Positions 35,546 to 45,188 of a stretch of DNA of 64,000 bases are shown here, piece after piece (positions within the stretch are counted from its first letter, which is position 1; the number at the start of each line of letters is the position of its first letter). The translations under genes and the position numbers were made by a program. The stretch is from Tubiluchus corallicola (lineage: Eukaryota > Priapulida > Priapulimorpha > Priapulimorphida > Tubiluchidae). The stretch covers positions 121,776-185,775 of the forward strand of contig JAQGDQ010000455.1 of assembly GCA_030141605.1 (NCBI GenBank), written 5' to 3'. The notes under the pieces were generated by a model. It was not told the DNA's origin and did no database searches. It was given only the letters and a program-made list of their open reading frames with translations.

Positions 35546-37640
35546 AAATAGGGTTTATTTATTATAGTTGATCAGCATACTAACAGCAACAACCTGTTAA
35601 TTAAATTAAACTACATGGAGTTTCAAACCAGTTTTTGCCTGAACACGATCCTGTCGGCGTTTTTGATATTCCGGAATTATTAACTGATTTCAGTTTTCAG
35701 GCATTAGCAGCACGGATGTGAATATTTAGTTTTGCAAGTTTCTGTTCTTGCTTTTTTATCGTTTAATTAGATAGCAATGTTCGGATTTTCGAAGTGCATA
35801 GATTCCACTTAAGCGATACAGGTTTAATTCTGTATGGGTTTCAAGCGAAAGTTATACAGGCTTCAATGCACTCCCGCAAACAGGATGGACACCATTTTTA
35901 GCTCGACAGTTTACATCACCGTATCACTGAAAATACAATTTTTTTTCATCTGTAATAAAATCTAGTCAGATTTAAGTTTTGTCATCTCTCCTCTGCTGTG
36001 AGTCAGCTCTCTAACGGCTGACTTTACGGTATAATCAATTAAGACGAGTGCGAGTAAGACTGGCGATGCAGACATAGTAAAAATATATGAAAGTAAATAA
36101 TCTTTGAATGGTAGAGTGATGATATACGTGTCATGAGAGGAGGGACAAATGTAAAGCATAATCGGTGAAATTCATAAAAGAAAGGTTTGTATCATTGGTT
36201 TATGTATCAAGTAATGTGAACGTTCATTGTGCGAACCCAACCAAAAGGGGATGGACGATGTGATTAGTTGGTTGTTGGTTGGTTGGTTAGTTGGTTAGAC
36301 GGTTGGTTGGCTGATTGGGACGTTGATTGATAGCTCAACAAGATGAACTGCTGGAATCACTAAACCACAAGTGGAGAAATCAAAGATTTAAATTTAATTT
36401 CATAAAGTTTTTATTCTTACGAATTACAGTTTTTAACTAAACCTGTTTCAAATTTTTGTAGTTAGGTTCGGAGTTCACTAATTGCGCAAAAACCGTTAGC
36501 ACAACAGCAAATAAATTTAACATTTTGTCAGCCGGATTACAATGTCGACTTCGAGTGCAAATCGATTTGATCGCTTTCTATAGCAGAACTGAAAATTGTC
36601 ATTACGAAACGCATTAAAACCGCTGCTTGACACGCAATAAACTAATGAGAATGAAGTTACAGCAGTTTCACTTTAGCTAAAATGAGTGAATAGCCTAAAC
36701 TGAAGCCATTTTGTACAGCTATTGAACATACGCCAGCTCAACTGCGATGTATTAACATGATTATTATTTCAGCTTAATCGCTGAAATGCACGCAGTCGAT
36801 GCTATACGGTCGATCTTATTTTCCCAACGGCATCGCTGACTTCGCTTAGTGTTTGGATAAGTGACTGACCGAGCGGTACTCTTTAAATTGCTCGCAAGTA
36901 GTAAAAATAGTAAAATATGAAGTCTGTCAATAATTGCCTTGGCCAATGGAACGCAGATCAGTAAAGCACGCTGATCATCTCTGGAGTTTGCCTCAAGAAG
37001 CGTTCACTAGTAAATCTCTACGAGCCTATTGCATTTCGTTATGGGCAGGTAAAATAGGCCTAATATTTGTAAGCTGAGAAAATTTCATGTCATACTCGCA
37101 AATGATGATAGTGTTTCGCACACCTGTCAGGTCACCAAAAAACTAAGTCACAAGGAATTCTACAATCAAGCAGTGTTATCAGTTTTGGTTGGGGGTTTCA
37201 CTTGGCAACCAAAAAAAGATCTAAAAAATCATATAATCCAGAACAAACTATCTTGTATTTTAAACAAGACATATGCGATACAGACTAGATTTTTTTTATT
37301 AAACTGCATTCATAATAATTAAAAATTACTAAAAACCTATATAAAAAAACCTGGTCACAGATTGGAACAACATTTGCACGCGTAAAACAATAGTTCGTCT
37401 TATGTAAAATTAAAAAAGCACCTTTTTTGTTTGAAAGATAACATTTCAAACAAATGTGTCAAGTGGTCTTTTTTTATTTTAGTAGCTGTATTATCTTTCT
37501 ATCTGCAAACTAAATGAAATAGAAATTAGCCAAACTGGGTGTCGTTCGCTATTCTAAGAATATTTTAACAATTTTAAACGCAAATTCATTATGTTGGCAC
37601 AGCTGAGCTAATCAGTGACTGAAAAGCATTCTTGGCTCCA
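35546..37640. other. No gene; short GGTT-rich run
   Basis: A GGTT/GTTG run lies at about 36260-36320. No exon-like or transposon-like structure was recognised elsewhere. Confidence 0.4.
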
Positions 37641-37945
37641 AAAAGTATTTGCCTGACTTTTGGCGTTTCTGTGCACTGCATTGTTTTCTAGCGCATTTCG
37701 AGGACGCAAAATTCCTCAAGGAAAAATTCCTTGTGGCGTTTCTCACGAAAATGGAATACATTGCTTTCTATGGCGAATTTCTCAGTGACGCCTCACGAGG
37801 AATTTTCCTGGTTCAATTCCTCATGAGGCATCCTGCTGCCAGCTAGAAGCTGTGTGTCCTCCTCATGATGAAAATTGCCGCACGGAAGAAACACTGGATG
37901 TTACATTTTCGGAGGAATCCTCGCGGAATTCAGATTAAAATTTAA
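37640..37945. repeat. Region of inverted GGAATTTT/AAAATTCC motifs
   Basis: aaaattcctc, aaaaattcc, gaggaattttcc, caattcctc, gaggaatcc and gcggaattc fall within 300 bp in both orientations, along with gacgc/gcctc. It looks like part of a foldback or MITE end. It may be the far side of the Harbinger-derived block, but no TTA-flanked terminus was found. Confidence 0.3.
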
Positions 37946-38276
37946 CTGCTCAATTACTTCTTTCTTGTTTAACGAACAACAGTTAACACATTTCAGCATA
38001 AAATTACAAGATTTAATCTCGTTTTTAATAGACTGACGATTTTACGTTTTATTAATGCAACATTAATGGCTATATTCGTGAAAAAGAAAAATAACGCACG
38101 CATATTCTTATTTTGTACATGTATATTTTCTGACTTTGAAGTGGTTAGCACAACATTGCTAAAAAAATAAACAACGCTGGCATTACATTGACTAACATTA
38201 TTAATTGTATTTTGTACATGAGAAATGCGGCAATATAACTTAATTTAGACATGACTATACAGTATAAAATGTCAAA

Positions 38277-38555
38277 TTACAAAGTTAGAGAGTCAAAGCA
38301 GTCACTGATGTTTACATCCTTTTCTGTAATCGAGTCCTGCAGCAAAACTAATAATTCGTTGAAAGTGTCCGGAGTCATTCTAGTGTATCCATAAGATTTC
38401 TCCCGATCGTCTCCCAGATGCCCATATAAAGTTGCAACAACACCATGGTGCTGTTTTGTTTCGTTAATTGGATGCACCAAATAAAGGCGGTCATTAATAC
38501 TATCGTAATAATTGTAAGCACTCAGCAAAAACATGACGTCGTCTTCATTGTCCAT
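38277..38555 (-). pseudogene. PIF/Harbinger (HARBI1-like) transposase N-terminus
   Basis: Met at 38555 has a good Kozak context. The frame runs MDNEDDVMFLLSAYNYYDS, LVHPINETKQHHGVVATLYG and GYTRMTPDTFNELLVLLQDS, then ends DCFDSLTL-stop. The HPIN...YxRMxxxTFxELLxLL pattern is the N-terminal helix region of HARBI1/Harbinger transposases. The downstream DDE nuclease domain (normally beginning about 50 residues later) was not seen in the next 600 bp. This is a truncated copy that could at most give a 92-residue peptide. Either a lost 3' half or an intron with the next exon gone explains it. Confidence 0.65.
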
Positions 38556-39365
38556 GGTGACGCTTAATAGCTAGAAACCTGCAATTCGCAAAGTAGCTAA
38601 TGGACGCGCGGAAAAAACCGCTCGGTTTCAATGTGAAATGAACTTTTTTGCTGTATGGTTTGGAGAAAAAATTGCTGTCGGAAAATGTTCTGATTTTCTG
38701 AATGCAATTCCGTGCGTCCTCACTGTGAAATGAGCTACGTTTTACGTCCGCAAAAGTTGTTTCCACTGCTCCCGTACTCACTCCGTACAATACGTCGCGA
38801 ATGTGGCAAAAATTTTAGCGCGAGATTGTAAACATGATACCACGTTTTAGAAGAAAGAAGTTTTATTTTGCTGTGGTGGTTCAAGAAAAAGGCAAGTAGG
38901 CGATACATGAAGCGACAACATCCTTTTTAGGTTCACCCAATTTTTGAAAACCATGAACATCGAGGCGAATTGCAATAACTTGTAATGGATGAAGAAAGGT
39001 GCCTAAATTATTTGAGAATGCAGTCTGCAACTTTCCAAATTTTATTTGATTAAACGTTCGGTGTTGTATTTCAACTGAACAGCGTCTTGTTGTTACGTTA
39101 AAATAAACAAAGCCAACAAATAATTTACTGTACTTTAGCATGAAATTATTACAGTATTAAAAGTTTTAAAAATTATTATTATTATATATTATAATATATA
39201 ACACAACATGACATGACATGACATGACATAACATAACGTTACATGACATAACATAACATAACATATACTATAATTTTAAAAAAAATTCGTGAATCATAGA
39301 ATCGCAAAATCAGACCTAAATTTACGGAAACGCTAACTTTATAACAAAAACTAAATGTATTTTAC
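38556..39365. other. Interval between transposase and MADF fragments; pentanucleotide tract
   Basis: An ACATG/ACATA pentanucleotide tract lies at about 39205-39265. At about 38757-38775 there is gtttccactgctcccgtac, an inverted near-match of the terminal motif at 39627-39651. Two medium minus-strand frames (38545-38790, 38881-39141) show no family motif. Confidence 0.4.
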
Positions 39366-39467
39366 CCACCGCTGCTTTGTAAAACCTCTGTGACTGCATT
39401 TGGGATTACTTTTGTCGTACAAATCAGGTCTAATCTCTACAGCTAGTGCGATTTGCTCGTTCTCCAT
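39366..39467 (-). CDS. MADF-domain first exon, copy 1
   Basis: Thirty-four codons from Met: MENEQIALAVEIRPDLYDKS then NPKCSHRGFTKQRW, followed directly by a possible donor (TGG|GTAAAA). The pattern (hydrophobic helix, RPDLYDKSNP, then ...W) is that of MADF/Myb-SANT-like DNA-binding domains. Such proteins are the usual partner gene of PIF/Harbinger transposases. This copy has Cys where most MADF domains and copy 2 have Tyr (NPKC versus NPKY). Later exons were not identified. Confidence 0.55.
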
Positions 39468-39626
39468 TATGAAAATGAACTTGTCCGTCCGAAGAAAAAA
39501 TGATTGAGTATGTGGCTTTCCGTGCGGATGCAGTGGAAACGGCAAGCACGTAAAACAATGATTTGCGAAGGCGCGCTGTTACTTCAATATTTTTCCGTGT
39601 GAGTCATACAGAATAAATCCGTATCT

Positions 39627-39654
39627 GTGCGGACGCAGTGGAAACGCGGCCTTA
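39627..39654. mobile_element. Harbinger-type terminus with TTA target motif
   Basis: Read inward from 39651 the end is GGCCGCGTTTCCACTGCG followed by TCCGCAC, flanked by TTA at 39652-39654. PIF/Harbinger elements duplicate TTA/TAA at insertion. A partner terminus was not located with certainty. Confidence 0.4.
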
Positions 39655-39795
39655 GATGGGAAAAATCACATTACTGTATAAGTAAACTAGGCACTGGCAG
39701 ACGTAGTACATAGGTGAAAATATACAAAACTTAGAACATGATCAAAGTGCTAGGCGAGGATTATCGGCGGTGTGAATTCCGCGAAAATAGTACTA

Positions 39796-40734
39796 AAAGA
39801 ATCTTTTGATGGTTAGTGTCTCAAAACCTAGGCCGTACGTGATTGCGTTCTTAATGATTAGTTTGTAGATTGTACTGTGTGTGTGTGTACCGCGTGCGTG
39901 CGTGCGTGCGTCGTGTGTAGGATTTTACGATTCTAAGTGGCTCCGAATTATGTTGTGATTCATGAACCTTTGCAATTTTAAACCGTGATTAGAACTTGGA
40001 CTTTTTTGGTTGACGATTCTGCCAAATGCTGCTTCCTTAAATCCCAACCCAGTGTTTTACCTACTGTAACCATGATTATTTATCTACAAGCTAACCCCTC
40101 GGGAACCCTCTCTCCAACTTAACCACTGAGCCTTTATTTTTGTACGAACACTTCTACGTAGTGAATATTTGGAGCAGTGTATAGCAAGATGGCATTTTTC
40201 TCTTAAATAATCGTCATCAAGCGTCATGTTATGCGTTTTTCATTTTTCTATTTGTTCGATTTTATTTTTGTAATCTCTAAGTGCTTCGGTCGATAATGGC
40301 AATGAATCCGATTCAGTTCCAAACATTAATAACATTTTTTCTAAAAAAACGACCTTCAGACCAAACTACAAGTGCAGCAACTTCTTTACATTATCCAAGA
40401 TCGAAGTAACATTAACGCTGACTTGTTTTCTTATTACTCGGATTTAAGAGCTCTAATTCAGTTGTCTGTATCAAGTATCAATAATCTCAATGAACTAGCC
40501 ATTGCAGTACGAACTATAAATATATCAGAACATGAGCTAAGTGAGTTGTGTGTAAAATCATCCGAATTATTTACGTTAGCGTGGAATTCCAGACTCGTTT
40601 TTTGCCTTTGCAGCAGAACTAGATAGGACTCAGCACGTGTTCGTACGATGGCTTGTCGTCTCGTACTTTTTTGTAGAGGCTCTGGAAGTCACGCAGTAGA
40701 AGTGCTGACAAGGTTCATTATTGAAACAAAATAT
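39796..40734. other. Mostly featureless; one unassigned open frame
   Basis: A GTGC-rich run lies at about 39878-39912. The only protein-like frame is at 40364-40626 (separate entry). Confidence 0.35.
40364..40626 (+). CDS. Unassigned exon-like open frame
   Basis: After a ttcag acceptor-like site, a frame of about 87 codons reads TKLQVQQLLYIIQDRSNINA and on through LFSYYSDLRALIQLSVSSIN to a stop. It is rich in Leu, Ile, Ser and Asn and predicted helical by eye, less biased than surrounding AT-rich frames. I recognise no family. It lies between the two Harbinger-related duplications and could be part of that relic, or chance. Confidence 0.2.
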
Positions 40735-40749
40735 GCTACGTTATGTTAT

Positions 40750-41795
40750 AGACCACAAAATTCGTCATTATGTAACAATCATTACGTAACAAAAACGATG
40801 CATTATGTAACAGACTAGTTTGGTCGTGGTTTACAGTAGGGCCTTATCACGGTCTGGACGTGGTCTAAATATCGGACTGGCTCATTGTTCCAGATATAGG
40901 TTTCGCTCTTGTTTAGACGGTGGCTGGCTTTCTCTGTAGTTTGGCCTTAACTACTCGACAAACTTCGGGTTATTACATTATGCATTTTTGGGTATTATAT
41001 TACACGTTAGTTTTTTATTAAATTACGGGGTAGTCATTACATTATGTATTGATTTTTATTACATCATGTGTTAGTTTTTTTCTATTTTACAATATCAGGT
41101 GTCAATTACATTATCAGTTGTAACAGGCCTGTCTGAGGTTTCAGCTGCCAGGTGTCTCAGCAGTCTGTGGCAGATCTGTATGAGATCTGGTCTGCCGTGA
41201 ATCCGGCCACTGGTCTGTGTAGGGTGACTTCCGTCTCCAGTTGCGAGGTTGAACGGGTAAAGTAAAGCTGCTGATTTTTTCCGACCTCAACTGATGCCCT
41301 TAGGTTGTCGGGCTGACCTCGTATTTTTCATAAAATTTTCATCGGTAGGTTTGTTTGAAGTAATTTCCGCTGACCCGTCTCCTACGAGAAATCTCATCGT
41401 GGACTCAAAAACAGGTATCACATGTCAGATCCAACCCAGCCATACAAACCAAACGCAGACCAAACGTCTAACAGACCAGACCTCATACAGACCAGAAATT
41501 GATAGGTATAGGCAGACCAAACCCTAGAAAAGCCAGCCATAGACCAGTCGTTAAAGCTCAGACTCCACAGCCAGACCCACCTTTAATACAAAAAGAAGTT
41601 GATCCAGACTAATAGTTAGCGGTAACCTAGAACGCGAAAAAACCCAACCAAAGACCACGACTAAACCATCATTGGTTTATGGTAAAATGCATAATTTTTG
41701 TTACATGAATGGCGCGAAATGTTTCATAATGATTGTTGCGTAATGATGGTTAGATAATGACGTAGAATTTGACATATTACGAATTTTGTGATTTA
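40750..41795. mobile_element. Foldback-type element with long imperfect inverted ends
   Basis: Left end: accacaaaattcgt, cattatgtaacaatcattac and tggtcgtggttt. Right end, inverted: atcacaaaattcgt, cattacgcaacaatcattat and tagtcgtggtct. The arms extend over 100-150 nt with gaps. The interior is built of repeated attacattatg and tggtctg/cagacca motifs in both orientations. No coding frame is seen. It sits between the two copies of the Harbinger-related duplication. Confidence 0.6.
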
Positions 41796-42127
41796 TTACA
41801 TAACTGAAGCAGCAATGCTACAATGCTACATTGTTACGTAACGAGCCTTAACAGCACCCTGTATCTTCGAATCGTAGCTCAAGCGTATACCTAAGTGTCA
41901 TCTCTTAGCTTAGGCAGTAAAAAATGTGTTACCAATTCATAAACTAACTATACGCATTGATTGCAGACTATGCTGTATTAATGAGATAGGTTAAGGGAAA
42001 ACAACTAGATAAACGGCGTGCTATAACATAACATGAATTACTTTATTTGTGCTTATAGTGTGTGCTTATAATTTTCAGGGCAAAGTCGATTATACCATTG
42101 CAATACCGTGTGTAAATATGTACTATA

Positions 42128-42690
42128 AGTTTAAAAAAATTCGTGGATCATAGAATCGCAAAATCAGACCTAAATTTACGGAAACGTTAACTTTATAACA
42201 AAAACTAGATGTATTTTACCCACCGCTGCCTTGTAAAATCTCTGTGACTGTATTTGGGATTACTTTTGTCGTACAAATCAGGTCTAATCTCTACAGCCAG
42301 TGCGATTTGTTCGTTCTCCATTATGAAAATGAACTTGTCCGTCCGAAGAAAAAATGGTTGAGCAATTAAAGTGTGGATCAGTGCGAGTATGTGGCTTTCC
42401 GTGCGGACTCAGTGGAAACGACAAGGACGTAAAACAAATGATTTGCGAAGGCGCGCTGTTACTTCAATATTTTTCCGTGTGAGTCACACAGAATAAATCC
42501 CTGCCTGTGCGGACTCAGTGAAAACGCGGCCTTAGGTGGGAAAAATCACATTATTGTATAAGTAAACTAGGCACTGGCAGACGTAGTACATAGGTGAAAA
42601 TATACTTATTATTATACTTAGAACATCAAAGTGCTAGGCGAGGATTATCGGCGGTGTGAATTAAGTGAAAATAGTACGAAAAGAGTTCAT
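42128..42690. repeat. Direct duplication, copy 2 (Harbinger-related)
   Basis: Same content as 39275-39795 with few substitutions and one 27-bp segment more (42362-42388). The TTA after GCGGCC is at 42532-42534. Homology continues to about 42680, ending in gtgaaaatagtac, after which the flanks differ. Confidence 0.9.
42220..42321 (-). CDS. MADF-domain first exon, copy 2
   Basis: MENEQIALAVEIRPDLYDKS then NPKYSHRDFTRQRW, ending at the same TGG|GTAAAA donor. It differs from copy 1 at three residues and has the more typical Tyr and Asp. No transposase fragment was found on its 3' side, where the foldback element lies instead. Confidence 0.55.
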
Positions 42691-42699
42691 GTGTGAGTG

Positions 42700-42745
42700 T
42701 GTACGTGCGTACGTGCATGCGTGCGTGCGTGCGTGCGTGCCTTGT
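42700..42745. repeat. (GTGC)n-rich tract
   Basis: Impure gtgc/gtac repeats just outside duplication copy 2. A similar tract (39878-39912) lies just outside copy 1. Confidence 0.8.
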
Positions 42746-44499
42746 ACACATGCAGAAGATGAACCAGTCAAAGCAGAGCTGGTGCTTAGCAGTGTGTGCA
42801 GGTGCACTACAAAATGAAACAGGTGAAATTGTGGATTAATTACAATAGGCATTTGGGTGAAACCTAAGCTATGTGTCAAATTTTTACATTTCGGTTAGGT
42901 AAAACTTCAGTTAAAAAATCATTAGGTCACTCCATCACACGGTCCACACAGTCTGGTTTTCAGTAACACATAGGCCTAATACATAGATGTGCTCGAGTTC
43001 ACTTAAGTTGTTTGTATTTGTGCAAAGGCTAAAGCAGTTTACTGTACACATTTTCAGAATCTGACATAAAAGGGCGAATAGCCATTTGTCAACATACTGC
43101 AATATTTCGTTTCCTAGGCGAAATTTTGTTTGAGTTTTGTCCTTTAGCTCTTTGTTCATCTATAATAAATGTTACGCTCTGCATAAGTGAAGGTGAGCCC
43201 AAAGGCCTTTCTGTGTTTGAGTTTTTTAGGTGGTTAATGCAGATTTTACTGGGTAATAAGTACTGAATAAGTATAAGAAGTACAAGTACAATGTCATGTA
43301 GATTAGCTAAACCGATATGTTCAATGGACGTTATTATAGACTATTTCAAATCAGTGACTAGAAACCATTAAAATGATACATAATATTAAAACGTGATATT
43401 AAGGTCATGGTCTTGCTTAAGAAGCCATATCCTAAAAATACAAGAAATATTTGGGTGGAATCACTTCTGGAATTTCGCGAAACCGAAAATCTAAAGACAT
43501 TAATTGAATCGTCATGACACGCTAAGCAAATCTAGACTATTTTCGCTGTTTTAGCGTTTTTAACATGAATCTTGAAATGTGACACTCGATGTGGAATGTA
43601 CAAAGAATGGCTTGTAACACACCATAAGGCAAACGAACGCCGCAATTAATAAGCGAAGTGAAAAAACTCAACGGCAATAAAAAACAGTGAAAAATCAACT
43701 TGAAACCATTTTGTATTTTGCGAGATGTGAAGGTAGTAAAGAGCAATATATTTCTCACGTAGAGATCCAAAACGTATTAGAAATTTTTATGAATGCACGT
43801 TGCTGAATTTTGACATTGCTCCTCTGGGCTCAAGTAACACAATAATAAACGTTTTATGACTAAAATGGTTTTGGAATTTAATATATGCGGGCCATTACAT
43901 CAATAGTCTTGGGTATAATTCTGAGTTGTTGTTTACCGCCCGTTTTCTCGACTTGACAACCAAAGGGCAAAAATGACGCAGCCCAAGTCGTCACACAAAT
44001 GGCTGTTGCTTATTTAAAAATAACCATAGCATGTTTTTCAAGTTGGAATGTCTGCTAGAGAAATTAGCCCAAATTGTAATGTAGTTGAACTGGTCAGCGA
44101 ATTACAGCTGTCAGGCATCAGCATGCAAGCGAAGGGGCCACAGTCCACACATCATGTAGAAAACTGTTTTAGTTCACTGCGCACAGAGGCTGAGCGCCGA
44201 GGAGCGAGCATGTTATAGTTTGAACGTCTTTTCGTATATTCTTTTCACTCACTCATCTTACTGTTTCAGAAACCGGTCAGGACAGCGAACGAGGTGGCTG
44301 GAGCTGCATTATTTATTATACTGCATTCTAGTGTACTACTGGTAATAATTTATGTAAAAGTAATGTGAGCTGGTTAACGAATAATTTACGCAGTACGCAC
44401 ATTGGTCTATAACATTTGTCACGTGACTCAGATGTAGCCTAAGCTTGAACGGTTATTATGTATTTCTGCAGATGTGTTTGACTGTTTCAGGAATCACAA
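42746..44499. other. Upstream region of the receptor gene
   Basis: A more GC-rich patch at about 44175-44215 could mark a promoter or 5' exon. A good acceptor (actgtttcag) ends at 44490, suggesting that the coding exon starts there after an upstream non-coding exon. No other gene is recognised. Confidence 0.4.
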
Positions 44500-44574
44500 A
44501 TGGTAGAAGCTGTGATGGCGAAAAGGTTTACGAAGTTTGGTAATATCATTCGAATATGGCCAGTGTTTTACTAA
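44500..44574 (+). other. Upstream open frame overlapping the receptor start
   Basis: ATG at 44500 opens 24 codons plus stop in a different frame and ends inside the receptor coding region, 16 nt after its ATG. If the leader includes it, scanning ribosomes would meet it first, which usually lowers translation of the main frame. Confidence 0.4.
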
Positions 44575-45188
44575 ACGAAACCGTGCCAGACTTTGCAGGA
44601 AACGTATCTGAAGTTTCGACGGATACGGTAGCATTGAGTTTTAACGCGACAGTGTTCAGTAATGAGAGTGATTTGGTGTGGTTTGGAAATTCTTCCAATG
44701 AGGCGTACAACGGGACGGAGCAGGTGGGACCGTTTGTTCCACCTCCTCCTCCAAATTTGCTGGAGTTCAATCGTGAAAGGTATCTTACTGTGATCGGATA
44801 TGGAGTTCTCTTTCTAATTGGAGCAGTGGGAAATATTACAGTTCTAGTAACACTACTTCGAAATAGGCGACGCTCAAGGATAGTGTCTCGTGTGAATTTC
44901 TTAATAATGCATTTAGCTATAGCCGATCTGATCGTTACGTTTGTTATGATCCCATTAGAAGTTGGCTGGGCGATAACTATAGCGTTTAAAGCCGGTGACG
45001 TCATGTGTAGAATCATGGCTTTTTGGAGAAATTTTGGACTGTACTTATCATCTTGGGTTCTAGTAGCTATAAGTTTGGATAGATACTTTGCTATCGTGCA
45101 TCCTCTAAGTGTAAGAAATGCTGGATTTCGAGCCAGGGTTATGCTAGGCTGTGCATGGGGTGTTAGCACAATATGCAGTTTACCTCAG
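44556..45188 (+). CDS. GnRH/AKH/corazonin-type GPCR, first coding exon (partial gene)
   Basis: A plasma-membrane peptide-hormone receptor of the class A group that includes GnRH, adipokinetic hormone and corazonin receptors. The exon encodes 211 residues and ends at CAG|GTGAGT in phase 0. Visible: an extracellular N-terminus of about 70 residues with sequons at Asn7, 16, 30, 36, 45 and 52 and a five-proline run (62-66); TM1 about 76-100 with GN (92-93); TM2 about 115-140 with LAIAD (Asp124); Cys151 at the top of TM3; RNFGLYLSSWVLVAISLDRY with DRY-type Asp175-Arg176-Tyr177; and Trp201 in TM4. EVGWAIT...KAGDVMCRIM and FGLYLSS are close to AKH/GnRH receptors of invertebrates. TM5-7 exons were not found within the window. 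The frame beyond 45188 is intron. Confidence 0.85.

Larger units (their letters stand above)
39275..39795. repeat. Direct duplication, copy 1 (Harbinger-related)
   Basis: Nearly identical to 42128-42690, in the same orientation about 2.85 kb away. It includes the MADF exon, the repeated motif gtgcgga(t/c)gcagtggaaac (39520-39540 and 39627-39646), the end GCGGCC|TTA and another roughly 140 bp beyond it. Copy 1 lacks 27 bp found in copy 2 (atcagtgcgag region). Confidence 0.9.

Noticed and set aside
44546-45169. Long minus-strand frame opposite the receptor exon
   Set aside because: Shadow of the GPCR frame; no motif of its own.
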